NCBI GenBank assembly: GCA_031280325.1
Contig: JAITGW010000092.1
Coordinates: 1-8,422, forward strand
Reading direction: 5' to 3'
Source: Oscillospiraceae bacterium
GTDB taxonomy: Bacteria > Bacillota > Clostridia > Oscillospirales > Oscillospiraceae
Length of the DNA: 8,422 bases
Part shown: in pieces, positions 1-6,515 of the stretch
How the letters are laid out: each line of letters opens with the position of its first letter
Position numbering within the stretch: the first letter of the stretch is position 1
The notes under the pieces: generated by a model
What the model was told of the DNA's origin: nothing
Database searches by the model: none
Seen by the model: the letters and a program-made list of their open reading frames with translations, nothing else
Position numbers and translations under genes: made by a program

Positions 1-2188
1 CAACGGGGAGTCAAAGGAAACTCGCAAAACTCCGCATCCGCCGGGAGACGACAAGGGCGAGGGACTGTCAGACCGCCGCCGCGTTTTCCGCGGCAGTATC
101 GTCGCCGGAGGCGAAGGCATATTCCGTGTCACGCATGTCGGCGGCGCGACATATTATGGTCAGGTCGCGCGCGAGCTTGCGGAAAAGCCAAAAAAATCAC
201 CCCTTTCAGAGCGCATGGGCGTCCTTGCGCGATCTATAAGCAGAATCGGGTATATCGGAGCCGCGCTCATCGCCGCGGCTGACCTTTTCTACACCGTTGC
301 GTATCGCAATCATTTCAGCATCGATGCGATTACGGCGACGCTGCGTAATCCCACAGACATTGTCCCGAAGCTGATCGCCGCCGTGACGCTTGCCGTATCC
401 GTTGTCGTCATGGCGGTGCCGGAAGGGCTTCCGCTGATGATTACGGTTGTGCTGTCATCAAACATGAAGCGTATGCTGCGCGACAATGTGCTTGTTCGCC
501 GGCTTGTCGGCGTTGAAACAAGCGGCAATATCAACATTTTATTCACTGATAAAACGGGCACGCTCACGCGCGGGCGGCTCTCTGTCGCGTTCTATCTCAC
601 GGGCGACTGCAAGCGCGCGACGGCGCGTGATTCCGCCCTCGCGCAGAGGCTGCGCCTGTGCGCGGAGCATAACACATCGGCGGCGTGGGACGCGGTCTCA
701 AGAACGGCGCGCGCTGTCGGTGGCAACGCGACCGAGCGCGCGTTTTTAGAATTTTTCCGCCCCGTACCACGAGCTCTGCGCGTCGCGGCGGCGGAGGTTG
801 TCCGCACAGCGTATATACCGTTTGAGAGCGCGCGCAAGTTTTCTGCAGCCGCCATAAGCGCGCCGGGCGGCGCGGTGACGCTTTACAAAGGCGCGCCGGA
901 GAAGCTTATCCCAGTGTGCAAAACGTATCTGCGTCAGAACGGCACGACGGCAAAGCTGCAGCAGCGGCGCGTGAGCGCGGCGCTCGACGCGCTCGCCTCC
1001 GGCGCGTATCGCCTGCTTGCGGTCGCGGAGGGGGAGGCCCCGCCGCGCGAGGGTGAAATTCCCGCGGGACTCCGACTTCTCGCTGTGCTTGCGATCCGCG
1101 ACGAGCTGCGCCCGACGGCAAAGAGCGCCGTTGCCGATGCGCACAGAGCGGGCGTTCAGGTTGTGATGATCACGGGCGACAATAAGCTAACGGCCGCCGC
1201 CGTCGCGCGCGAGTGCGGGCTGATTTGCAAGTCCGGCGGCGCCGACGTTTTGACAAGCGCGGAGCTGTCCGCCTTGACCGACGCCGAGGCCAAGCGCATC
1301 CTTCCGTCGCTGCGCGTCGTCGCGCGCGCTGTGCCGTCCGACAAATCCCGCCTTGTGCGCCTGGCGCAAGAGCTTTCGCTCGTAACCGGGATGACTGGCG
1401 ACGGCATAAACGACGCGCCGGCGCTTAAGCTTGCGGACGTGGGCTTTGCGATGGGCAGCGGCAGCGAAGTTGCAAAGGAGGCGGGCGACATTGTTATCCT
1501 CGATGACAATTTTCTGTCCGTCGCCAAGACAATTCTCTACGGCCGCACGATTTTCAAGAGCATACGCAAATTTATCGTTTTCCGCCTGGCGATAAATGTA
1601 GTCGCAATGGGCATATCAAGTATCTGCCCGTTTCTCGGCATCGCGTCACCGATCACGGTCATGCAAATGCTTTGGCTGAACATGATTATGGATTCTCTTG
1701 CCGGGCTTGCGTTTGCCGGCGAAGCGCCGCTTCCGGAATTCATGGAAGAGCCGCCGAAAAAACGCGGAGAGGAGCTGATAAATTCATACATGGCAAATCA
1801 AATCGCGGTGCTCGGCATTTACGGCACCGTGCTTTGCCTGGTGTTTCTAAAGCTTCCCGCGATTCGGAGCGCGTTTGCGACGCAAGGGTCGTTTATGACA
1901 GGCTTTTTCGTGATGTTTATCTTTGCGTGTATACTCATCGGCTGCGGCGCGCGGACCGGGCGGCTGAATTTTCTCGCGCACATATTCAAAAACAAGATGT
2001 TTATCTTCATTATGGGCGCTGTCGCCGCGGCGCAGCTCGTCATGGTGTATAAGGTCGGCTCGCTGTTCCATATGAGCAGGCTCACCATGCCCGAGCTTCG
2101 CGTATGCGCGATAGCGGCGGCGACGGTGTTGCCGGTGGAGTCGCTGAGGAAGCTCTTCATGGGGAAAAAGCAACGGAATTCAATTTAA
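1..2188 (+). CDS. PMCA-like (P2B-type) calcium-transporting P-type ATPase, 5' partial
   Basis: An ATP-driven cation pump of the inner membrane, most likely exporting Ca2+. The frame is open from base 2, so the gene starts upstream; 728 residues are visible, against roughly 850-900 usual for the family. Visible order (first full codon = residue 1): end of the actuator domain with NGES at 1-4; TM3 about 82-101; TM4 about 122-152 with the ion-binding PEGLP at 140-144; phosphorylation motif DKTGTLT at 183-189 (Asp183); nucleotide-binding motifs GNATERA at 241-247 and KGAPE at 296-300; ITGDN at 390-394; hinge TGDGINDAPALK at 465-476; then TM5-TM10. TM6 carries NMIMD (Asn560, Asp564). TM5 (FRLAINVVAMG) lacks the extra Glu of SERCA pumps, so a one-site PMCA-type pump is inferred. 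The C-terminus ends soon after TM10, with no calmodulin-type tail. Substrate is inferred from motifs; Mn2+ or another cation is possible. Confidence 0.93.
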   Translation, partial: NGESKETRKTPHPPGDDKGEGLSDRRRVFRGSIVAGGEGIFRVTHVGGATYYGQVARELAEKPKKSPLSERMGVLARSISRIGYIGAALIAAADLFYTVAYRNHFSIDAITATLRNPTDIVPKLIAAVTLAVSVVVMAVPEGLPLMITVVLSSNMKRMLRDNVLVRRLVGVETSGNINILFTDKTGTLTRGRLSVAFYLTGDCKRATARDSALAQRLRLCAEHNTSAAWDAVSRTARAVGGNATERAFLEFFRPVPRALRVAAAEVVRTAYIPFESARKFSAAAISAPGGAVTLYKGAPEKLIPVCKTYLRQNGTTAKLQQRRVSAALDALASGAYRLLAVAEGEAPPREGEIPAGLRLLAVLAIRDELRPTAKSAVADAHRAGVQVVMITGDNKLTAAAVARECGLICKSGGADVLTSAELSALTDAEAKRILPSLRVVARAVPSDKSRLVRLAQELSLVTGMTGDGINDAPALKLADVGFAMGSGSEVAKEAGDIVILDDNFLSVAKTILYGRTIFKSIRKFIVFRLAINVVAMGISSICPFLGIASPITVMQMLWLNMIMDSLAGLAFAGEAPLPEFMEEPPKKRGEELINSYMANQIAVLGIYGTVLCLVFLKLPAIRSAFATQGSFMTGFFVMFIFACILIGCGARTGRLNFLAHIFKNKMFIFIMGAVAAAQLVMVYKVGSLFHMSRLTMPELRVCAIAAATVLPVESLRKLFMGKKQRNSI

Positions 2189-2289
2189 CTTTGCGCCGTT
2201 CGGCAGCTGAGTACGAGCTTTCCGTTAGCCCGCATGTGGATAAGCGCTCTCATTCTTTACAAAAAAGATACCGTGGCGCCTCTCCGGGC
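2189..2289. other. Intergenic spacer after the ATPase
   Basis: Between the ATPase stop and the end of the glycosylase remnant I see no open frame with a ribosome binding site and no GC-rich hairpin followed by T residues. Any terminator for the ATPase transcript is therefore not recognisable by eye. Confidence 0.4.
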
Positions 2290-2634
2290 CGCACGCGGCC
2301 GCCATCGGGATCACGCCGCTTTGGATTTTGTCCGCTGAGGTCCTTAATGTAATCCATTTTCTTCCGCGTGACGCCGCGGCCCCCAGCGCTCCTCGCGGGA
2401 GGCGGCGGAGATCGTTTCCATGCTGACTGCGCCGAGCTTGTCCGTCTGTCTTGCCTGGACGATTCTCTGCGCGGCGAAGGAAATCTGATGCCCGACAATG
2501 CTGCGGATGACGGATAAAAATAAGACAGACTCAAGCGCACGCCTAATATGATCGATTTTATCCATCGCTTCAGTGAACCGCTTGTCCTTGCGTTTCGGAT
2601 ATTCCGTTTCCTTGTCGCCGTATTCAAAGTACAC
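2290..2634 (-). pseudogene. DNA-3-methyladenine glycosylase II (HhH-GPD, AlkA-like) remnant, frameshifted and 3'-truncated
   Basis: The intact family removes alkylated bases from DNA. The remnant begins at a GTG at 2634 that has a good Shine-Dalgarno (GGGAGGAG, about 2648-2641) six bases ahead, and reads VYFEYGDKETEYPKRKDKRF, then SIVGHQISFAAQRIVQAR. This is the typical N-terminal part of clostridial AlkA-like glycosylases (EYG..E..YL..RDKK.., SIVGQQIS..A). After about EERWGP the match moves to a second frame (RGVTRKKMDYIKDL) near a run of five G (2384-2380). It then moves to a third frame (DKIQSGVIPMAA) near 2336. Roughly 100 residues of homology are visible. The helix-hairpin-helix and catalytic Asp region that should follow is absent, because the ATPase 3' end comes next. 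It is therefore almost certainly non-functional. The first frameshift alone could be a sequencing error at the homopolymer, but the missing 3' half could not. Confidence 0.78.
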
Positions 2635-2657
2635 AAGGCTCTCCTCCCTGGGATTTA

Positions 2658-2828
2658 TCAGCTTGAGGCGCGGGGCGTGATTGGCGCGTTCTCCAAACAA
2701 GCTTTAAGCAATTCCCCGATAAGCTTTCCGGTGCTCCTCATCCTGACCGCTTTCTGAAAAATCCCGTCTGCTTCTATTGCGTCAATGTTTTTGGCATTAA
2801 TTATTATCAAGCGCCGGATGAAAAAATC
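2658..2828 (-). pseudogene. Short protein-like open stretch, possible C-terminal gene fragment
   Basis: This is a minus-strand frame open from a TAA at 2831-2829 to a TGA at 2660-2658, about 56 codons. Its translation reads like real protein: RLIIINAKNIDAIEADG, then STGKLIGELLKACLENAP. It ends 24 bases upstream of the GTG start of the glycosylase remnant, as an upstream operon partner would. There is no start codon near its beginning; an internal ATG gives only about 26 residues. The IGELLKACLE helix loosely recalls C-terminal ends of tRNA nucleotidyltransferases, but that is a weak impression and I do not assign a function. It may be the 3' remnant of a gene lost together with the glycosylase, or chance. 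Confidence 0.3.
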
Positions 2829-2840
2829 TTAAATTAGCTC

Positions 2841-2868
2841 TTTACACATCAAAAATTTCTGTTATAAT
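2841..2868 (+). promoter_or_regulatory. Sigma-70/SigA-type promoter of the tRNA gene
   Basis: A -35 box TTTACA (2841-2846) and a perfect -10 box TATAAT (2863-2868) are separated by 16 bases, with TGT directly before the -10 giving an extended -10. Predicted transcription start is near 2875, about 13 bases before the tRNA. The AT-rich setting stands out from the GC-rich neighbourhood. Confidence 0.75.
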
Positions 2869-2887
2869 AATTGAGCGTGTTGAATTT

Positions 2888-2963
2888 GGGCTCGTAGCTT
2901 AGCTGGGAAAGCGCCGCGTTCGCAACGCGGAGACCGTGGGTTCGAATCCCATCGGGTCCACCA
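2888..2963 (+). tRNA. tRNA-Ala, anticodon CGC
   Basis: A complete 76-nt cloverleaf reading GCG codons. The acceptor stem is GGGCTCG (2888-2894) paired with CGGGTCC (2953-2959). It includes the G3:U70 wobble that is the identity signal for alanyl-tRNA synthetase, plus a U:G at the fifth pair. The D stem is GCTT/AAGC. The anticodon stem is CCGCG/CGCGG around the loop TTCGCAA, with anticodon CGC at 2921-2923. The variable loop is 5 nt and the T arm is GTGGG-TTCGAAT-CCCAT. The discriminator is A2960, followed by a genome-encoded CCA (2961-2963). A dedicated promoter lies just upstream. No T-rich terminator hairpin is obvious after it. Confidence 0.96.
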
Positions 2964-3006
2964 AAATGCCCCAAAGACAAATTAATCTTGTTCACAAACG
3001 TATCAA

Positions 3007-3183
3007 TCAAACTCTTGCGCCGGTTTTATATCGCGGGTTTTCGCCCTTCGGGTAGTAAACCAGGATATATTGACGCTGATAATCCGCGGCAAGTCCGGGG
3101 CTTGAACCCGCGGAAAAACCATCGCCGACCGCCGTGTCCGGCTCGTATACCGCAATTACCTTGTCGCTCGCGCTCCGGAGGAT
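3007..3183 (-). pseudogene. Protein-like open stretch without a start, possible gene fragment
   Basis: This minus-strand frame runs from after a TAA (3186-3184) to a TGA (3009-3007), 58 sense codons. It reads like the C-terminal end of a real protein: SDKVIAVYEPDTAVGDGFS, then DYQRQYILVYYPKGENPRYK. There is no ATG, GTG or TTG with a ribosome site at its beginning. Upstream on the same strand lie the 44-bp palindrome and the TA-flanked inverted repeat, so the 5' part may have been removed or displaced there. I do not recognise the family. It could also be chance openness in GC-rich DNA. Confidence 0.3.
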
Positions 3184-3201
3184 TTATATAAGCTTCCCCG
3201 A

Positions 3202-3245
3202 ACGCAGCTTTCGAGCGGGATCGCGATCCCGCTCGAAAGCTGCGT
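3202..3245. repeat. Perfect 44-bp palindrome without a loop
   Basis: Two 22-base arms are exact reverse complements, centred between 3223 and 3224, with no spacer. The centre reads GGGATCGCGATCCC and the outer ends ACGCAGC/GCTGCGT. Pairing stops abruptly at 3201/3246. No T-run follows on either strand, so it does not look like a standard intrinsic terminator. It lies 21 bp from a second inverted repeat and about 115 bp past the end of argS. It may be a repeat-family unit, a protein-binding or recombination site, or an unconventional transcript-end structure. Confidence 0.85.
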
Positions 3246-3266
3246 CACCGGCAGTCTGAGCGTCTT

Positions 3267-3301
3267 TAGGGCGTGTTGACACTACCGTTCAACACGCCCT
3301 A
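3267..3301. repeat. 13-bp inverted repeat with 9-nt loop and TA at its outer ends
   Basis: The left arm TAGGGCGTGTTGA (3267-3279) is the exact reverse complement of the right arm TCAACACGCCCTA (3289-3301), around the 9-base loop CACTACCGT. The outermost bases are TA on both sides, followed inward by GGGCGTGTTGA. That is the layout of transposon terminal inverted repeats with a TA target duplication. No transposase lies between them, so if mobile in origin it is only a collapsed remnant. It could also fold as a hairpin at the 3' end of the argS transcript, though no T-tract follows. Confidence 0.7.
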
Positions 3302-3358
3302 CTCACCGCACGAGCGCGGCGCATTTGGTTTTGCGCATCACTCAAAAACGGATTAGCG

Positions 3359-5056
3359 TCACATTTTTTCCGGCGCGGACACGCCGATTATTTTAAGGCA
3401 GTTTTGGATCACGCCGCGCGCAATATCCGCAAGCTTCAGCCGCGCGAGAAGAAGCTCCCGCTCCTCGCCCCGAATTCGGCACGCGGTGTAGAATTTATGG
3501 AAACGCGCCGCCAGCTCCAGCACGTATCGGTTAATGCGCGAGGGATCAAGCTCCTTCGCGCTTTGGCGCACTTCCTCCGGAAGAGCCGCGAGCTTTGCGA
3601 TAAGCTCCCGCTCAGCTTCGCTCGACAGCAGAGAGACGTCAATCTGCGCGCAGCGCGGCACTGAAACGCCCTCTGCGGCGAGCGCCGCGATGAGGCTGCA
3701 AATCCGCGCGTGCGCGTATTGGACGTAGTAAACCGGGTTTTCGCTGTCCTGCCGCACGGCAAGACCAAGGTCAAACTCCAGGTGATTATCTGGCTTTGCG
3801 TTGAAGAAAAAACGGCACGCGTCAACCGAAATTTCATCCATAAGGTCGTTTAGCGTCAGCGCGCGCCCAGTACGCTTTGAGACCTTGATCGTCTCGCCGT
3901 CGCGCGTTAAGCGCACCATCTGCATGATGAGAAAGCGCAGACGCTCACGCGAAATATTAATCGCGGGGCACGCCATCGTCGCCTGAAACCGCAGTGCGTG
4001 ACCATGGTGATCCGCGCCCCAAACGTCGATCACGCGGTCGAAACCGCGCGCATGAAATTTGTTGCGGTGATAGGCGATGTCGCTGGCGTAATAGGTATAA
4101 AACCCGTTCGCGCGGCGGAGAACCTCATCCTTCTCCGCGCCAAGCTCCATGTTCTTCAGCCAGACGGCGCCGTCCTTTTCATACGTCAGCCCCTCCCTCG
4201 TGAGCATATCAACAGTCTCCGCCACCGCGCCGGATTCGTACAGGCTCGATTCGCGGAACCAAGTATCGAACTTAATGCGATAGCGCTCCAAATGTTCCTG
4301 CATGAGGGCGATGTTGCGCGGCAGACCGAATGAGATGAACATCGCGATACGCTCCCGCTCCGGGAGAGGCGCATACCTGTCTCCGTCCCGCTCGTAAATC
4401 GCGCGCGCAAGGTCGCGGATATCCTCTCCGTGATAGCCGTTGTCAGGGAATTCTATCGCGTCCTCCCCAAGGACTATCTGCATGTACCGCGCGTCGATTG
4501 AGCGGCCGAAAAGCTCAACCTGATTTCCCGCGTCGTTGACGTAAAACTCCCGTGACACGTCATATCCCGCCAGCGCGAGAACGTTTGAGAGCGTGTCGCC
4601 GATCGCTCCGCCGCGCGCATTGCCGATTGTCATTGGGCCCGTTGGATTAGCAGAGACGAACTCAACCATGACGCGTTCGCCGCCGCCGAAATCAGTTTTG
4701 CCGTATGTCTCCCCGCCGGACTCCGCCGCCGAAAGCGCGGCGGCATACCAGCCCAGCGAGAGCGTGACGTTGATAAAGCCCGGACCCGCGACAGCGACGC
4801 CGCCGATAAATGTACCGCCGGTTTCAATGTGCGCCGCAAGCGACTGTGCGACGGCGCGCGGGCTTTTGCCCATGGCTCTGGCCGATACCATCGCGTGATT
4901 ACAGGCGAAGTCGCCGTTTTTCGTGTCGCGCGGAACCTCGACCGTTCCGGAAAGCGTAATTCCCCCGGGAAGCTCGCCCGCGGCAGCCGCGCCTGCATAT
5001 GCCGCCGCGAGAAGCGAATTTATCTCGTCAATCGCGGCCTGAAACGGATTTGTCAT
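3359..5056 (-). CDS. argS: Arginyl-tRNA synthetase
   Basis: Class I synthetase that charges tRNA-Arg with arginine in the cytoplasm; 565 aa, normal for the family. The chosen ATG (5056-5054, MTNPFQAAIDEIN) has AAAGGAG eight bases upstream; an in-frame start 39 bases earlier would swallow that ribosome site. Visible order: N-terminal Add-1-type tRNA-recognition domain (about 1-110, with GDFACNHAM); the catalytic-domain entry VEFVSANPTGP with the HIGH-equivalent TIGN at 143-146; REFYVNDAGNQ about 169-179; YASDIAYHRNKF about 323-334; WGADHHG at 346-352; KMSKS-equivalent KVSKR at 391-395; and the anticodon-domain signature VYYVQYAHARI at 442-452. The oddity is that the first His of HIGH is Thr (codon ACA, 4630-4628). 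TIGN occurs naturally in some tryptophanyl-tRNA synthetases, so activity is plausible. It is the last gene of the murI-ywiB-argS run, with 79 bases to ywiB. Confidence 0.97.
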   Translation of the reverse strand: MTNPFQAAIDEINSLLAAAYAGAAAAGELPGGITLSGTVEVPRDTKNGDFACNHAMVSARAMGKSPRAVAQSLAAHIETGGTFIGGVAVAGPGFINVTLSLGWYAAALSAAESGGETYGKTDFGGGERVMVEFVSANPTGPMTIGNARGGAIGDTLSNVLALAGYDVSREFYVNDAGNQVELFGRSIDARYMQIVLGEDAIEFPDNGYHGEDIRDLARAIYERDGDRYAPLPERERIAMFISFGLPRNIALMQEHLERYRIKFDTWFRESSLYESGAVAETVDMLTREGLTYEKDGAVWLKNMELGAEKDEVLRRANGFYTYYASDIAYHRNKFHARGFDRVIDVWGADHHGHALRFQATMACPAINISRERLRFLIMQMVRLTRDGETIKVSKRTGRALTLNDLMDEISVDACRFFFNAKPDNHLEFDLGLAVRQDSENPVYYVQYAHARICSLIAALAAEGVSVPRCAQIDVSLLSSEAERELIAKLAALPEEVRQSAKELDPSRINRYVLELAARFHKFYTACRIRGEERELLLARLKLADIARGVIQNCLKIIGVSAPEKM

Positions 5057-5135
5057 TGCTGTTTCTCCTTTGTGATACATTTTTTCCGCAGCCAATCGGC
5101 GTTTTCTAGCCCAGGAGGCAGATATGCGGGAATAG

Positions 5136-5555
5136 TTATGACGGCTTCACCGAAATCTTAAACGAATTTCGCGACACGATCACGTTGTCAACGTCGATAC
5201 TGTAGCGAATAAAAAGGTCGCCGCCATCGCGGGAGAGATTGCGGTCAATGCTCTCCGTGTCAATGCCCATCATCAGAGAGCCGAACGGCGTCTGATACAA
5301 AAAATGGTGCTTTTCCCCCTCGTCAAACACCATGTCGCCGCCGTGCCACGCCCCGCGCGTGAGCGTAATGCGCGACGGTTCCACCACAAACGTTGTCTCT
5401 GAGTTTTCGTTGCCCATGACGCCGCTGTCGGTATAGCTTATGCGCGACACATCGCCGCCCTGAGTGTAGAGACCGTCCGTAATAAGCTCGAACTTCTCTT
5501 CGTCCTCGCCGGGCGTCGCCTGCGCGCCGATTATTGATATAGTATATCCGTTCAT
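5136..5555 (-). CDS. ywiB: DUF1934 (YwiB-like) small beta-barrel protein
   Basis: A 139-aa protein of the DUF1934 family, lipocalin-like cytoplasmic beta-barrels of unknown function. Family hallmarks are visible: ISYTDSGVMG about residues 39-48, TTFVVEPSRITLTR, MVFDEGEKHHFLYQTPFG around the middle, then the alternating strands IRYSIDVDNVIVSRNSFKIS near the C-terminus. The ATG at 5555 is preferred because AGGCGG lies six bases ahead. A GTG at 5561 would overlap the murI TGA but would touch that ribosome site. Either way translation is coupled to murI. Adjacency of DUF1934 genes and argS is also seen in Bacillus, which supports the assignment. No signal peptide or membrane segment is visible. 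Confidence 0.88.
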   Translation of the reverse strand: MNGYTISIIGAQATPGEDEEKFELITDGLYTQGGDVSRISYTDSGVMGNENSETTFVVEPSRITLTRGAWHGGDMVFDEGEKHHFLYQTPFGSLMMGIDTESIDRNLSRDGGDLFIRYSIDVDNVIVSRNSFKISVKPS

Positions 5556-5557
5556 TT

Positions 5558-6400
5558 TCACCCGCCTAATTTGTGTTTGATTTCCGGCGCTTCCTCAAGC
5601 GAGATTTGCGCGATCTCGCCAGTCAGATCCGACTCTAAAAAGCGCGACGCCATCTCGGAAAACCCCTCTGTGCTGTCCGTTACAAAATAACGCCGTGTGC
5701 CCGGAAGCGCGCTTCCGGTCTGGCCGTTCGCCGTAAAATCCCGCGCGAGCGTCTCCGCCGTACAGGCGGCGGAGTCAATGAGCGCCACATCACCGCCAAA
5801 AGCGCGTGCAAGAGCGGCGCGGAGCAGCGGATAGTGCGTACAGCCGAGGATTACGGCGTCCGCTCCCGCGCGGACAATCGGCTCGACATATTCCCGTACA
5901 ATCGTCGAAACGACAACGTCGTCCGGGCTTGTTCTGCCGTTCTCCACGAGCGGCACAAGCAGCGGAGCCGCAACCTGGATCACAGCCCGGGCCTTGCCGG
6001 TGAGCGCCAGCGCGCGTTCATACGCGCCGCTCCGCACGGTGGCGACGGTGCCGATAACGCCGATTTTCCCGTTTTGCGTCGCGCTCGCCGCCGCGAGCGA
6101 CGCGGGCGTCACCACGTTGTAGAACGGGATTTCCTGCGACATTGCGCAAATTTCCCGCCACGCGGCAGCCGACGCCGTGTTGCACGCAACGACGACAGCT
6201 TTGACGTTTTGCGACAGTAAAAACGCGGTGTCCTCCCTCGCGTACTTGACAATAGTCTCCCGCGAGCGGGAGCCGTACGGCACCCGCCCCGTGTCGCCGA
6301 GATAGACAATATCCTCGTTCGGCAGAAGCTGTATCAGCTTTTTAACGGCGGTCAGACCGCCGAGTCCCGAATCAAAAACGCCTATTGGGCGAGAATCCAT
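5558..6400 (-). CDS. murI: Glutamate racemase
   Basis: Converts L-glutamate to D-glutamate for peptidoglycan precursors; cofactor-independent and cytoplasmic; 280 aa, slightly long but normal for the family. Visible are the N-terminal IGVFDSGLGGLT with catalytic Asp10-Ser11, the substrate-site YLGDTGRVPYG at 33-43, the first catalytic cysteine in ACNTAS (Cys73), the second in GCTHYP (Cys187) with His189, and IDSA about 214-217. The ATG has AAGGAG seven bases upstream. It is the first gene of the murI-ywiB-argS run and overlaps the start region of ywiB. It is transcribed divergently from the 6516 gene, with candidate promoters of the two directions interleaved in a 115-bp spacer. Confidence 0.97.
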   Translation of the reverse strand: MDSRPIGVFDSGLGGLTAVKKLIQLLPNEDIVYLGDTGRVPYGSRSRETIVKYAREDTAFLLSQNVKAVVVACNTASAAAWREICAMSQEIPFYNVVTPASLAAASATQNGKIGVIGTVATVRSGAYERALALTGKARAVIQVAAPLLVPLVENGRTSPDDVVVSTIVREYVEPIVRAGADAVILGCTHYPLLRAALARAFGGDVALIDSAACTAETLARDFTANGQTGSALPGTRRYFVTDSTEGFSEMASRFLESDLTGEIAQISLEEAPEIKHKLGG

Positions 6401-6432
6401 AAATTCGCTCCTTAATATGATAAAAATCTGTG

Positions 6433-6461
6433 TTGCATGTTACGTCTGAAACGGCTATAAT
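6433..6461 (+). promoter_or_regulatory. Candidate promoter of the 6516 gene and dut
   Basis: TTGCAT (6433-6438) and a perfect -10 TATAAT (6456-6461) are separated by 17 bases. The predicted start near 6468 leaves a leader of about 48 bases with GAGG (6504-6507) before the ATG. Confidence 0.6.
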
Positions 6462-6490
6462 ATGATAAGCCATTAAATCCAAAAAGACAA
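6462..6490 (-). promoter_or_regulatory. Candidate promoter of the murI operon
   Basis: On the minus strand, a -35-like TTGTCT (6490-6485) and a -10-like TATCAT (6467-6462) are 17 bases apart, giving a leader of roughly 55 bases before murI. Each box departs from consensus by one or two bases. The -10 abuts the -10 of the opposite-direction promoter, so the two probably compete for polymerase. Confidence 0.45.
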
Positions 6491-6515
6491 GAACTTTTTT
6501 CACGAGGAAACGCAG

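Noticed and set aside
486..1527. Several long open frames on both strands inside the ATPase gene
   Set aside because: They are Arg/Ala/Ser-rich translations of the high-GC coding DNA in wrong frames and have no ribosome sites; shadows of the real gene.
3088..3116. T-arm-like sequence on the minus strand (GCGGGTTCAAGCCCCGG), possible tRNA remnant
   Set aside because: The outer stem pair fails and no acceptor stem, anticodon arm or CCA can be fitted around it. It also lies inside the protein-like fragment.
3202..3245. Protelomerase (telomere-resolution) site or replication terminus from the perfect palindrome
   Set aside because: No protelomerase, phage or plasmid gene is nearby, and the neighbours are ordinary chromosomal genes. 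The palindrome alone does not support it.
5113..5135. Plus-strand AGGAGG followed by ATG CGG GAA TAG between argS and ywiB
   Set aside because: The frame is three codons long, lies in a minus-strand operon and has no promoter; most likely chance.
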